From NCBI GenBank assembly GCA_045594065.1, contig JAZNXU010000014.1, positions 1 to 64,000 of the forward strand: a stretch of DNA of 64,000 nucleotides, given 5' to 3'. The position numbers and the translations under genes are program-made. Origin of the DNA: SIG565 sp045594065 (GTDB lineage: Bacteria; Bacillota; Clostridia; Oscillospirales; Acutalibacteraceae). This document shows, in pieces, positions 51,572 through 60,819 of the stretch; within the stretch, counting starts at the first letter, position 1; every line of letters begins with the position of its first letter. The notes below the pieces were generated by a model that had not been told where the DNA came from, did no database searches, and worked only from the letters and a program-made list of their open reading frames with translations.

Positions 51572-51608
51572 TCTACTGAAGCATATAACCGCAAGAAAGG
51601 AGCAGACT

Positions 51609-53060
51609 ATGGAATTCGAACTTAAATTTAAAAGCATAGCATCGCAATGGTTTTTGCAGATGTTCTTGCTCGTAGCCGTTGTTGTTATAATAGTTGAAAT
51701 TATTGTTTGCTCATTTTTGCGCGCAATAAACATTGAAAATGTGCGCTCTCACGCTGCCGACTATGCACAGCAGTTCTCGGTGCTCGCAACGGTGAATCCT
51801 GAAAACTTTTACACAGCTTCGAGAAACTATATAGAATCCTTCGAACACAAAGATACGGTTGAAATTGAGATAATAAACGCCGAAGGCATCGCCTTTATTT
51901 CATCCTCAGGCTTCCTACCCGCAGCCTCAGATATGCCCGACTATCAGGCAGCGCTCAAATCCTCCTCCGGCTCTGCCTATGTTGAAACTTTCTCAGCCGA
52001 CGGTGAGCCACTGCTTTGCGGCACCATTCTGCTTGCCGATTTAGGAAACGGCTCTAACGGTGCAGTAAGATGGAGGGTGTCCCTTGAGAATGTAAACTCC
52101 TATTGCTTTAAGCTTTATATCATTATGATTGCGGTTGGAGCAGTGGTTGTCGGTTTTACCGCCCTTTCAGGCTATTACTTCATTAAATCAATTGTTCGCC
52201 CGATAAGACAGGTGAGCTCAATGGCTAAAAAAATTGCGGCAGGCAATTTTGATACCGACATTACCATTTCGGGCAACAACGAAATAGGCGAACTTTGCGA
52301 CTCCATTAACTTCATGGCAAGCGAGCTGAAATCTGCCGATACAATGAAAAATGATTTTATTTCCTCGGTTTCGCACGAGCTCCGCACCCCTTTAACCGCC
52401 ATTCGCGGCTGGGGTGAAACGGCAAAAATGTCTATCGGCACCGATGAGGAAATTGTTACAAAAGGACTTGATGTTGTGCTTAAAGAGTCTGAGCGACTCT
52501 CAAGCCTTGTTGAAGAGTTGCTTGATTTCTCGCGTATGCAAAACGGTAAGCTTTCTTTAAATATGCGCACCTTTTCGCTCTCAGAAGTGCTCGGAGAGGT
52601 GGCTGATATTTACACCGAGCTTGCTCATCAGCAAAAAATCACACTGCAATTCCCTATTCCCCGCGAAGATTCAGTTATTTTCGGTGACCGTGACCGCATA
52701 AAGCAGGTATTTATTAATGTTATTGATAATGCCGTGAAGTATACCGAAGCCGGTGGTCAGGTACTGATTGAGCAGTACGAGGAGGATGGCGTTGCACGCA
52801 TTACGGTTAAGGATACGGGTGTGGGCATTCCCGCACAGGATATTGACCGTGTTAAGGAAAAATTCTTCAAATCAAACAAAACGGTACGCGGCTCGGGAAT
52901 TGGCCTTGCCGTTGCCGATGAAATAATTAAACAGCACAAGGGCTTGCTGTTCCTTGAGAGCACAGAGGGTGTGGGCACCACCGTCACAATGGCTCTGCCT
53001 GTGTATGAAGAGCCCGAGGCTTCGGAGCAAACCGAAGACACCACTGAGAAAGGCGTTTAA
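51609..53060 (+). CDS. sensor histidine kinase with HAMP domain
   Basis: A 483-residue membrane kinase. One helix at about 17-38, an extracellular region of about 120 residues, a second helix at about 168-192, and a HAMP domain (RPIRQVSSMAKKIAAGNFDTDI). The HisKA H-box is SSVSHELRTPLTAIRGWGE, with the phospho-His near residue 255. The ATPase domain has NVIDNAVKYT, DTGVGIP and GSGIGLAVADEI. The acidic Ser/Glu tail is short. A GAAAGGAG site precedes the ATG. It probably phosphorylates the regulator just upstream. Confidence 0.95.
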   Translation: MEFELKFKSIASQWFLQMFLLVAVVVIIVEIIVCSFLRAINIENVRSHAADYAQQFSVLATVNPENFYTASRNYIESFEHKDTVEIEIINAEGIAFISSSGFLPAASDMPDYQAALKSSSGSAYVETFSADGEPLLCGTILLADLGNGSNGAVRWRVSLENVNSYCFKLYIIMIAVGAVVVGFTALSGYYFIKSIVRPIRQVSSMAKKIAAGNFDTDITISGNNEIGELCDSINFMASELKSADTMKNDFISSVSHELRTPLTAIRGWGETAKMSIGTDEEIVTKGLDVVLKESERLSSLVEELLDFSRMQNGKLSLNMRTFSLSEVLGEVADIYTELAHQQKITLQFPIPREDSVIFGDRDRIKQVFINVIDNAVKYTEAGGQVLIEQYEEDGVARITVKDTGVGIPAQDIDRVKEKFFKSNKTVRGSGIGLAVADEIIKQHKGLLFLESTEGVGTTVTMALPVYEEPEASEQTEDTTEKGV

Positions 53061-53061
53061 T

Positions 53062-54030
53062 ATGGCAAAACAGAAATACACTTCAATAGGCGGTCAAGCG
53101 CTAATTGAGGGGATTATGATGAGAGGTCCGGAAAAGACCGCAATGGCGGTGCGGCGTTCGGACGGTGAAATAGAAGTCCGCTATCTGGAATTCACATCAA
53201 TTACCAAAAAGCATAAATTTTTAGGAATTCCCGTATTGCGCGGCGTTGCAAACTATATTCAGTCTATGGTGCAGGGCTATAAATCACTTATGCTTTCGGC
53301 TGAAATTTCGGGCTTTGCCGAAGAAGAGGACGAAAAGCCGACAAGCGGCACGATGGCTGTTATTATGACAATAGCCTCGGTGCTCGCAATAATTCTTTCG
53401 GTATTTTTATTTATGTATCTGCCCGCCCTTATTTTTGACGGAATTAATTACTTAGCCGGTGGCACAATCACCACGCTTGCAAGCCTTTTTGAGGGAATGC
53501 TTAGACTTGTAATTTTGGTGTGCTATATGTTCGCCGTTTCCAAAATGCCCGACATAAAGCGCGTATTTATGTATCACGGCGCCGAGCACAAGACCATTTT
53601 CTGCTTCGAGGCAGGAAAGGAACTGACAGTAGAAAATGCCAAAAATCAGAAAAGGCTTCACCCGCGTTGCGGCACCTCTTTTCTGATACTTATGATACTT
53701 GTAAGCATACTTATATCATCGGTTATCTCTATAGTTTTCCCCGTACTTCGCACTGTTAGAATTGTGTGGGTACTTATCAAAATATTAATGATTCCGCTTA
53801 TTTGCGGGCTCGGTTATGAGCTTATTAAAATATGTGGCAGATATGATAATATTGTAACCCGCATTATTTCAGCCCCCGGTATGTGGCTGCAGAAAATAAC
53901 AACACAAGAGCCCGAGGAGGATATGCTTGAAATCGCTATTACCGCCCTTAAAGCAGTTCTTCCGGCGGAAGATACTTTAGAGTGTGTTCCCTGCTGCGGT
54001 CAGGTTGAGTGTAATAAAGAAAATGAATAA
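53062..54030 (+). CDS. DUF1385 membrane protein (YqhQ-like)
   Basis: A 322-residue membrane protein of the DUF1385 family. The N-terminus has the family block SIGGQALIEGIMMRGPEKTAMAVRRSDG, then four to five membrane helices, with a conserved KRVFMYHGAEHKTIFCFEAGKELTVENAKN block and LHPRCGTSFL between them, which hold His and Cys residues. Function unknown. In Clostridia it commonly precedes prmC, as here. The start is ATG 53062, which overlaps the region just after the kinase stop; the open frame extends upstream into the kinase gene, which is not coding there. Confidence 0.9.
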   Translation: MAKQKYTSIGGQALIEGIMMRGPEKTAMAVRRSDGEIEVRYLEFTSITKKHKFLGIPVLRGVANYIQSMVQGYKSLMLSAEISGFAEEEDEKPTSGTMAVIMTIASVLAIILSVFLFMYLPALIFDGINYLAGGTITTLASLFEGMLRLVILVCYMFAVSKMPDIKRVFMYHGAEHKTIFCFEAGKELTVENAKNQKRLHPRCGTSFLILMILVSILISSVISIVFPVLRTVRIVWVLIKILMIPLICGLGYELIKICGRYDNIVTRIISAPGMWLQKITTQEPEEDMLEIAITALKAVLPAEDTLECVPCCGQVECNKENE

Positions 54031-54865
54031 GTTAACTATTTTTTCGGCATATAATCAAACAAAAAAGCTGTTAAAGGCGGCAGAAATAGAGGACTATGGC
54101 AGCGAGGCGCGCTACATAATCCGCAATGTTACAGGTTATGATAACGCAAAAATTCTAACCAATTATTCCGACGAATTATCTCCCTTGCAGCAAACGGTGC
54201 TTAATAATATGGTCAACAGACGCTGTACGCGCTACCCACTTCAATACATATTAGGTGTGTGGCAGTTTTACGGGCTTGATTTTTTGGTTGGCGAGGGAGT
54301 TCTCATTCCCCGTAGCGATACCGAAGCCTTGGTTGATGTTGCTCTTGAACACTTAAAAGGTAAGGACACAGCACAGGTGCTCGATTTATGCTCGGGTAGC
54401 GGCTGCATTGCGATTGCAATTGCTAAAAACAGCAACACTAGCGTAACGGCGGTTGAAAAATACGATGCTGCTTTTGAATATCTCGAAAAGAATATAAAAA
54501 AGCACGCAGTGAACTCGCAGGCGGTAAAGGCAGATGTTTTTGACTACACCCCAACCAATAAATTCGACCTCATTGTAAGCAACCCGCCCTATATAAGCGA
54601 AGACGAGCTCGCTTTGATGAATAAAGAAACCTCGTTCGAGCCAAAAAGCGCGCTCTTTGCCGAAGATGACGGACTTGTGTTTTACAAAAAAATTATCAAG
54701 GATTACAAGCAATTCCTTAAAAGCGGCGGAATGCTGGCGGTTGAGATAGGATTCCGCCAAGGCGACGAGGTCAAATCGCTTTTCGCTCAAAATGGCTACG
54801 AGAATATTTCTATCCGTGAGGATTACGGTGGCAACCAAAGGGTTGTTTTTGGGACAGTAAAATAA
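54023..54865 (+). CDS. prmC: peptide chain release factor N5-glutamine methyltransferase
   Basis: Methylates the GGQ glutamine of release factors RF1/RF2 with SAM. The 280-residue protein has an N-terminal helical domain, the family marker YPLQYILGVWQFYGLDFLVGEGVLIPRSDTE near residues 74-104, a SAM loop DLCSGSGCIAIAIA and the catalytic NPPYIS. It overlaps the DUF1385 stop codon by 8 bp (ATGAATAA). Usually prfA follows; here recA does. Confidence 0.94.
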   Translation: MNKLTIFSAYNQTKKLLKAAEIEDYGSEARYIIRNVTGYDNAKILTNYSDELSPLQQTVLNNMVNRRCTRYPLQYILGVWQFYGLDFLVGEGVLIPRSDTEALVDVALEHLKGKDTAQVLDLCSGSGCIAIAIAKNSNTSVTAVEKYDAAFEYLEKNIKKHAVNSQAVKADVFDYTPTNKFDLIVSNPPYISEDELALMNKETSFEPKSALFAEDDGLVFYKKIIKDYKQFLKSGGMLAVEIGFRQGDEVKSLFAQNGYENISIREDYGGNQRVVFGTVK

Positions 54866-54872
54866 TTATACT
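54843..54872 (+). promoter_or_regulatory. probable recA promoter
   Basis: TTGTTT (54843-54848, inside the end of prmC), 18-bp spacer and TATACT (54867-54872). No GAAC-N4-GTTC LexA box is seen. Confidence 0.5.
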
Positions 54873-54905
54873 TAAGATATAAACTAAGAAAAGGTAGGTA
54901 TAATC

Positions 54906-55991
54906 ATGGCAAATCAGGAAAAACAAAAAGCATTGGATATGGCAATAAGTCAGCTTGAAAAACAGTTCGGTAAAGGCGCTGTTATGAAGCTTGGCGAAAA
55001 TATGGGTATGGCAGTTGACCATATAAAAACGGGCTCGGTGTCGCTTGATTTAGCACTCGGTATAGGCGGCGTTCCAAAGGGCAGAATAGTTGAAATTTAC
55101 GGACCTGAGTCTTCGGGTAAAACCACCGTTGCACTGCAGGTTATTGCCGAAAGCCAGAAAACGGGTGGCTGTGCCGCGTTTATCGATGTTGAGCACGCAC
55201 TCGACCCTGTATATGCAAAAAATCTCGGCGTTGATATCGATGCGCTTTTAGTTTCTCAGCCCGACACAGGTGAGCAGGCTCTCGAAATTACCGAGGCTTT
55301 AGTTCGCTCAGGCGCTATAGATGTTGTTGTTATCGACTCGGTAGCCGCTCTCGTACCCAAAGCGGAAATTGAGGGCGATATGGGTGACAGCCATGTAGGT
55401 CTGCATGCCCGCCTTATGTCACAGGGCCTTCGCAAGCTTGCGGGCGTAATTTCAAAATCCAACTGCGTTGCTATCTTTATTAACCAGCTGCGCGATAAGA
55501 TTGGTGTTATTTACGGCTCAAGCGAAACCACCACAGGCGGTAGAGCGCTCAAGTTCTACTCCAGCGTACGAATTGACATTCGCCGAATTGAGGCAATTAA
55601 GCAGAACGGCGAAATTATAGGTAACCGCACACGAGCGAAAATCGTTAAGAATAAGGTAGCTCCGCCTTTCCGCGAAGCAGAATTTGATATTATGTACGGC
55701 AAAGGTATATCTCACGAGGGTGAGCTTGTTGACTTAGGTCTTAAATTCGAAGTCTTGAAGCGCAGTGGCGCTTGGTTCTACTACGGCGAAACCCGTATCG
55801 GTCAGGGCAGAGATAATGTAAAACTGCTCTTTGCCGAAAATAAGGAGCTTGCCGCAGAAATCGAGGCAAAGATTACCGACGCCATGAACGGCATAGTTGT
55901 CGAAGAAGAGATGGCAACACCCGAAGAGGCAGCACCCGCAGAAATCCGCCCGAGAAAGAAAATTAATATCGATATTGCCGTTGACGAATAA
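54906..55991 (+). CDS. recA: recombinase RecA
   Basis: The strand-exchange ATPase of homologous recombination and the SOS coprotease. The 361-residue protein has Walker A GPESSGKTT near residue 66, DVEHALDP, Walker B VVVIDSVAAL near 140, and the L2/monomer features INQLRDKIGVIYGSSETTTGGRALKFYSS. The acidic C-terminal tail is extended with many Glu. Its stop overlaps recX by one base (TAATG), so they are coupled. Confidence 0.97.
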   Translation: MANQEKQKALDMAISQLEKQFGKGAVMKLGENMGMAVDHIKTGSVSLDLALGIGGVPKGRIVEIYGPESSGKTTVALQVIAESQKTGGCAAFIDVEHALDPVYAKNLGVDIDALLVSQPDTGEQALEITEALVRSGAIDVVVIDSVAALVPKAEIEGDMGDSHVGLHARLMSQGLRKLAGVISKSNCVAIFINQLRDKIGVIYGSSETTTGGRALKFYSSVRIDIRRIEAIKQNGEIIGNRTRAKIVKNKVAPPFREAEFDIMYGKGISHEGELVDLGLKFEVLKRSGAWFYYGETRIGQGRDNVKLLFAENKELAAEIEAKITDAMNGIVVEEEMATPEEAAPAEIRPRKKINIDIAVDE

Positions 55992-56626
55992 TGGAAATCA
56001 CGGCAATAAGTAAGCGGCGCGGTCATCTTTATGAAATAGAGTTGCTCGGTGCAGACCCTGTCACCTTAGATATAAAGACCGTTACCGATAACGGTCTTTA
56101 TGTAGGTCAGGAAATAAGCGAACAAAGACTTTCCCAGCTTCAAAGGGAATCGGATTACACCCGCGCTATGTCGCGGGCAGTCTGGTATATAGAGCGTGGA
56201 GATTTAAGTGAAAAAGCACTCTGCGATAAGCTGAATAAGGCAGGCTTTACCTTGGCGGCAATTAAAAAAACAGCTGAAAGACTCATTGAGCTAGAGCTTA
56301 TAAACGATGCGGCTCTTGCCGAGCGTATGGCAACAAGACTGCTTGAAAGCAATATATCATTAAGGCAGGCGCTTTTAAAAATGACCGCCAAGGGAATTCC
56401 GCGCGATATAGCAAAGCAGGCCCTTGAGGGTGTGGAGTGTGATGCCGAAAGTCAGATTCGCGCCATTATTGAAAAGAAGTATAAAAACAAATTATCCGAC
56501 CGCGACAACACTAAAAAGGTGTTTGCCGCACTCCAGCGGCTCGGTTTCGGATATTCCGATATTCGCTCTGTTTTAAAGCAGTATAGCGAAGAACTTGAGT
56601 ATAGCGAGGAACAATATGGGTTATAA
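55991..56626 (+). CDS. recX: recombination regulator RecX
   Basis: A 211-residue RecX, which binds RecA filaments and limits their activity. It is helical, with the three-helix repeats of the family, visible as RAVWYIERGDLSEKALCDKLNKAGF near residue 64, then LINDAALAERMATRLLE and RLGFGYSDIRSVL. It starts at the recA stop. It has a short N-terminal beta extension, as usual for Firmicute RecX. Confidence 0.92.
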   Translation: MEITAISKRRGHLYEIELLGADPVTLDIKTVTDNGLYVGQEISEQRLSQLQRESDYTRAMSRAVWYIERGDLSEKALCDKLNKAGFTLAAIKKTAERLIELELINDAALAERMATRLLESNISLRQALLKMTAKGIPRDIAKQALEGVECDAESQIRAIIEKKYKNKLSDRDNTKKVFAALQRLGFGYSDIRSVLKQYSEELEYSEEQYGL

Positions 56627-57944
56627 GGTTAGTATGGTGTCTTTAGGTTGCCCTAAAAATCAGGTAGATGCCGAACAGATGCTGTATACATTAAAGAATG
56701 CAGGCTTTACCATTGGCGTGCCTGAGGCTGAAGCCGATGCCATTGTTATTAACACCTGTGGTTTTATTGAAGATGCAAAACGCGAAGCAATCGAGAATAT
56801 TTTAGAGGCAGCACAGTATAAGTCTGACGGTAAATGCAAGGCGGTTATCGTTACAGGCTGCCTTGCCGAACGATACAAAAACGATGTTACCGAGGAGATT
56901 CCCGAAGTTGATGTTTGCGTTGGAATAGGCTCGAATAAAGATATTGCAAAAATTGTAAGACGGGCAATTGAGGGCAAAAAGGCAAATTTCTTTGGTGAAA
57001 AGTGCGATTTAGATCTAAATTCACCCCGAATTTTAGGCGGTTACCCATTTACCGCGTATATTAAGGTAGCCGACGGTTGTGATAACCGTTGTACATACTG
57101 CGCAATACCCGAAATTCGCGGCAAAATGCGTTCGCGTAAAATGGAGGATATTCTAAAAGAGGCGAAAAGTCTTGCAAACCGCGGCGTTCGCGAGCTTATA
57201 GTTGTCGCTCAAGACACCACCGCCTACGGCACCGATATTTACGGTGAGCCAAAACTCGCCGAGCTATTGCGTGAGCTTTGCAAAATAGAAAAGCTGCATT
57301 GGATAAGAACGCTTTACACCTACCCCGATAAAATCACCGATGAGCTTATTGAAACCCTAAAAACCGAGGAGAAATTAGTTAAATATCTCGACATTCCTCT
57401 ACAGCATATTAACGATAACATTCTTAAAAGAATGAATCGCAGGGGCAGGCGTGCCGATATCGAGGCGGTTATATCAAAACTTCGCCGTGAAATTCCCGAA
57501 ATCACGCTCAGAACAACCTTTATAACCGGTTTTCCCGGGGAAACTGACGAAGAGTTTTGCGAGCTTCACGAGTTTATTAAGAATACCCGCTTTGACAGAC
57601 TTGGTTGTTTTGCCTACAGTGCAGAAGAAAACACCCCCGCGGCGGAATTTGACAATCAGATTGATGAGCAAACGAAAATTGACCGCGCCGACGCTATTAT
57701 GAACGATCAAATGACGGTTGCTGCCGAGAAAAACCAAGAGAAAATAGGCTCGGTGCAAGAGGTTTTAATAGAGGGTTGGGATGACTACATTAAGTGCTAC
57801 TTTGGTAGAACAGCATTTGATGCCCCCGAAATTGACGGCAAAATTTTCTTCACCTCTACCGAACCGCTTAAAATAGGTGATTTTGTGAAAGTACAAGTTA
57901 CCGACTCTATTGAATACGACCTTTTAGGAGAGGCCATTTTATGA
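56616..57944 (+). CDS. rimO: ribosomal protein S12 methylthiotransferase RimO
   Basis: A radical-SAM enzyme that methylthiolates the conserved Asp of ribosomal protein S12. The 442-residue protein has the UPF0004 domain (VSLGCPKNQVDAEQML, NTCGFIEDAKREAIE), the radical-SAM cluster motif CDNRCTYC near residue 150, and a C-terminal TRAM domain. I place the start at ATG 56616, 5 nt after GAGGA in the recX 3' end; the ATG at 56595 lacks a site. It overlaps recX by 11 bp. Confidence 0.95.
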   Translation: MGYKVSMVSLGCPKNQVDAEQMLYTLKNAGFTIGVPEAEADAIVINTCGFIEDAKREAIENILEAAQYKSDGKCKAVIVTGCLAERYKNDVTEEIPEVDVCVGIGSNKDIAKIVRRAIEGKKANFFGEKCDLDLNSPRILGGYPFTAYIKVADGCDNRCTYCAIPEIRGKMRSRKMEDILKEAKSLANRGVRELIVVAQDTTAYGTDIYGEPKLAELLRELCKIEKLHWIRTLYTYPDKITDELIETLKTEEKLVKYLDIPLQHINDNILKRMNRRGRRADIEAVISKLRREIPEITLRTTFITGFPGETDEEFCELHEFIKNTRFDRLGCFAYSAEENTPAAEFDNQIDEQTKIDRADAIMNDQMTVAAEKNQEKIGSVQEVLIEGWDDYIKCYFGRTAFDAPEIDGKIFFTSTEPLKIGDFVKVQVTDSIEYDLLGEAIL

Positions 57945-58525
57945 AAAATATGAATTTACCGAACAAACTCACAATTGCACGAATTATTGCAACACCTATA
58001 TTTATGCTTTGCCTTTTATGGGAATTCCCGTTCCACTATTTTGTGGCAATGCTCATTTTTATCGCAGCTTCACTTACAGATATGTTCGACGGGAAGTATG
58101 CTAGAAAACATAATATGGTTACCGATTTTGGCAAATTTTTAGACCCGCTCGCCGATAAAATGCTCACAACCGCCGCTTTTATAGGCTTTCTCGCAAAGGG
58201 AATAGGCGCTAGTATTGTTTGGATACTCTTTATTGTACTGTTCCGCGAGTTTATGGTGTCGTCGATAAGATTAATTGCCGTATCTTCGGGTGGAAAGGTT
58301 ATTGCCGCAAATATGTGGGGTAAATTGAAAACCGTAGCACAAATGACCGCTATTATATATGCGCTTTTTGCTGAGGGTGTTATTTCGTTATTTGAAATAC
58401 CGCTGCTCACTTCAATTATGCATATTTTTACAGACCTATTCCTTTGGATTTCAGCTGTACTTTGCGTGATTTCTGGCGTGATTTATTTAAAGGATAATAT
58501 TTCTTTTATCGACCCTAAAAAATAA
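57941..58525 (+). CDS. pgsA: CDP-diacylglycerol--glycerol-3-phosphate 3-phosphatidyltransferase
   Basis: Makes phosphatidylglycerophosphate for phospholipid synthesis. The 194-residue membrane protein has the CDP-alcohol phosphotransferase motif in full: DGKYARKHNMVTDFGKFLDPLADK near residues 48-71 (DG..AR........G...D...D). Four helices are visible. It overlaps the rimO stop by 4 bp, so it is coupled. rimO-pgsA is a frequent pair in Firmicutes. Confidence 0.94.
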   Translation: MKNMNLPNKLTIARIIATPIFMLCLLWEFPFHYFVAMLIFIAASLTDMFDGKYARKHNMVTDFGKFLDPLADKMLTTAAFIGFLAKGIGASIVWILFIVLFREFMVSSIRLIAVSSGGKVIAANMWGKLKTVAQMTAIIYALFAEGVISLFEIPLLTSIMHIFTDLFLWISAVLCVISGVIYLKDNISFIDPKK

Positions 58526-58529
58526 ATTG

Positions 58530-58557
58530 TAGACAAATCGGTAAAAATAAATATAAT
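58530..58557 (+). promoter_or_regulatory. promoter of the cysteine T-box operon
   Basis: TAGACA (58530-58535), 16-bp spacer and TATAAT (58552-58557); a second TATAGT-like box follows a few bases later. Confidence 0.5.
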
Positions 58558-58581
58558 ATATAGTATAGATTAAATGTGTTT

Positions 58582-58798
58582 ATCGGGAGGAGTAGCAAAA
58601 ACACCCGCTTTCAGAGAGTAGGCAGCTTAGGCTGAAACTGCCTATAAGCTAGGCTTTTGCGAAATGCACCCGCCAGCACACAGGGGGAATAAAGTATCTC
58701 TGTGCGTACGGCCGCGTTAAGGCCCTAGAGTTCTAAAGTGGAGTGGAACCGCGATTATTCGCCTCCGTAGCGTTTTTGCTATGGAGGTTTTATTTTTT
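58582..58798 (+). ncRNA. T-box leader, cysteine specifier (UGC)
   Basis: A tRNA-sensing leader upstream of cysE-cysS. Stem I begins GGGAGGAGTAGC; the specifier-loop triplet is TGC at 58665-58667, within GAAATGCACC, which reads Cys and matches the downstream genes. The antiterminator core AGTGGAACCGCG sits at 58742-58753. The terminator alternative follows: CCTCCGTAGC / GCTATGGAGG (58762-58787) with TTTTATTTTTT. Uncharged tRNA-Cys would pair with the specifier and TGGAACC and allow read-through. Confidence 0.93.
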
Positions 58799-58811
58799 CG
58801 AGGTGATTTAT

Positions 58812-59453
58812 TTGTTCGATAGAATTAAAGAGGATATTGCCGCCGTAAAGGAACGTGACCCAGCTGCAAAAAACAGTTTGGAAATTTTCTTTTTATACCC
58901 CGGCGTTAAAGCGATAAGAATGTATCGTCGCGCGCATTTTTTCTACAAACACGGTATGTTTTTTATAGCGCGCTATATCTCGCAACACGCCGCCCGTGTT
59001 ACGGGAATTGAAATTCACCCCGGTGCCACAATCGGCAGGCGTCTAGTTATTGACCACGGCCACGGTGTGGTTATTGGCGAAACAGCCGAAATAGGCGATG
59101 ATGTACTCATATACCAAGGTGTAACACTCGGAGGCACGGGTAAGGACACAGGTAAACGTCACCCGACAATTGGTAACAATGTTATGATAAGCTCGGGCGC
59201 TAAGGTCTTAGGTCCGTTTAAGGTTGGCGATAATTCCCGCATTGCGGCAGGCGCAGTAGTGCTTGAAGAAGTTCCTGAAAACAGCACCGTTGTAGGTGTT
59301 CCCGCGCGCGTTGTTAAAATCGGCGGAGTAAAGGTTAAGCCCCTTGACCAAATTCATATTCCCGACCCTGTAGCACAGGAAATTTGCCGACTGGAAGTAA
59401 AAATAAACGAGCTTGAAAAGCGATTAGAGGAGAAAGAAAATGAAAATATTTAA
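58812..59453 (+). CDS. cysE: serine O-acetyltransferase
   Basis: Transfers acetyl from acetyl-CoA to serine, giving O-acetylserine for cysteine synthesis. The 213-residue protein has a helical N-terminus (FDRIKEDIAAVKERDPAAKNSLEIFFLYPGVKAIRMYR), then left-handed beta-helix hexapeptide repeats (GIEIHPGATIGRRLVIDHGHGVVIGETAEIGDDVLIYQGVTLGG). The catalytic His lies in DHGHG. I set the start at TTG 58812, with GAGGTGA upstream and just past the T-box terminator; an ATG-frame start at 58743 lies inside the T-box. A coiled-coil tail ends the protein. Confidence 0.93.
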   Translation: MFDRIKEDIAAVKERDPAAKNSLEIFFLYPGVKAIRMYRRAHFFYKHGMFFIARYISQHAARVTGIEIHPGATIGRRLVIDHGHGVVIGETAEIGDDVLIYQGVTLGGTGKDTGKRHPTIGNNVMISSGAKVLGPFKVGDNSRIAAGAVVLEEVPENSTVVGVPARVVKIGGVKVKPLDQIHIPDPVAQEICRLEVKINELEKRLEEKENENI

Positions 59454-60819
59454 CACCTTAACAAGAAACAAAGATGAATTTATTCCGATTAAAGAGGGCG
59501 AAGCTAAAATTTACGCTTGCGGACCCACCGTTTATAACTACATTCACATTGGAAACGCCCGCCCGCTGTGCGTTTTCGATGTACTGCGTCGCTTTTTAGA
59601 ATGGCAGGGTTACAAGGTGACCTTTGTGCAAAACTTTACCGATATTGATGATAAGCTGATAAAGAAAGCTAACGAGGAGGGCACAACCGTACCCGAAGTA
59701 GCAGAACGCTACATTAAAGAATTCTGGGTTGACGCTAAGGGAATGAATATTCGCGAGGCTACCGTTCACCCAAGAGCCACCGAAAACATACCCGAAATTA
59801 TTGGAATTATAGAAGAGCTTGTTCAAAAAGACTTTGCCTATCAGTCGGGCGGAGATGTTTACTTCCGCGCTAAGAAATTTGATGAATACGGAAAGTTATC
59901 CCATCAGCCGCTTGAGGATTTAGAGGCAGGCGCCAGAATTGCCACGGGCGAAATCAAGGAAGACCCCATGGACTTCTGCCTTTGGAAAGGCGCTAAAGAG
60001 GGCGAGCCTTTTTGGGAGTCACCCTTTGGTAAAGGCAGACCCGGCTGGCATATTGAGTGCTCGGCTATGTCGACAAAGTATTTAGGCAAGACTATCGACA
60101 TTCACTGTGGCGGTCTTGACCTTATTTTCCCGCACCACGAAAACGAAATTGCGCAGAGCGAGTGCGCAAACGGCTGTGAGCTGGCTCACTATTGGATGCA
60201 CAATGGCTTTATTAATGTTGATAACCGCAAAATGTCAAAATCGCTCGGCAATTTCTTTACCGTTCGCGATGTTGCCGAAAAATACGGTTATGAGCCAATT
60301 CGTTATTTAATGATTTCTTCACATTACAGAAGTCCAATTAACTATTCGCTTGATATTATTACTCAGGCGGGTAATGCGCTTGAGCGCCTTTATACCTGTC
60401 GCGACCGCCTCGATTTTGCTATAGAGCACGCCGAGGACGGCGGCGAACCACCCGAAGTATTGAAATTACGCCGCGAAAGATTTGCACAGGCGTTAAACGA
60501 TGACCTCAACACCGCCGATGCTTTAGCGGAGGTGTTTAACCTTGCACGCGATATAAACCTGCTTATCGACGGCGGCGCTAAAAAAGGCGAGCTTTCGGCT
60601 GCCGGCGAGCTTTTTGATGAGCTGTGCGATGTTTTGGGCATTCTCTATAACCGCAAAAAAGAAAGCCTTGACAGCGAAATTGAGGATTTAATTGCTCAGC
60701 GTACCGAGGCGCGCAAAAACCGCGATTTTGCTACCGCCGATGCTATCCGCGATAAATTAAAGGAAATGGGAATTGTGTTAGAGGACACCCCACAGGGCGT
60801 AAAATGGAGCAGAGCATAA
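59440..60819 (+). CDS. cysS: cysteine--tRNA ligase
   Basis: Class I synthetase for cysteine, 459 residues. The signature HIGH is IHIGNARP near residue 30, KMSKS is at about 265, and the zinc-binding Cys/His set includes CGPTVYNY, WHIECSAMS and HHENE. The C-terminal helical anticodon-binding region is complete. It starts inside the 3' end of cysE (14-bp overlap), with AGGAGAAAG as Shine-Dalgarno, so the two are coupled and both fall under the T-box. Confidence 0.97.
   Translation: MKIFNTLTRNKDEFIPIKEGEAKIYACGPTVYNYIHIGNARPLCVFDVLRRFLEWQGYKVTFVQNFTDIDDKLIKKANEEGTTVPEVAERYIKEFWVDAKGMNIREATVHPRATENIPEIIGIIEELVQKDFAYQSGGDVYFRAKKFDEYGKLSHQPLEDLEAGARIATGEIKEDPMDFCLWKGAKEGEPFWESPFGKGRPGWHIECSAMSTKYLGKTIDIHCGGLDLIFPHHENEIAQSECANGCELAHYWMHNGFINVDNRKMSKSLGNFFTVRDVAEKYGYEPIRYLMISSHYRSPINYSLDIITQAGNALERLYTCRDRLDFAIEHAEDGGEPPEVLKLRRERFAQALNDDLNTADALAEVFNLARDINLLIDGGAKKGELSAAGELFDELCDVLGILYNRKKESLDSEIEDLIAQRTEARKNRDFATADAIRDKLKEMGIVLEDTPQGVKWSRA

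Noticed and set aside
58743..58811. Earlier in-frame start for cysE
   Set aside because: It would lie inside the T-box antiterminator and terminator; a TTG with GAGGTGA sits just after.
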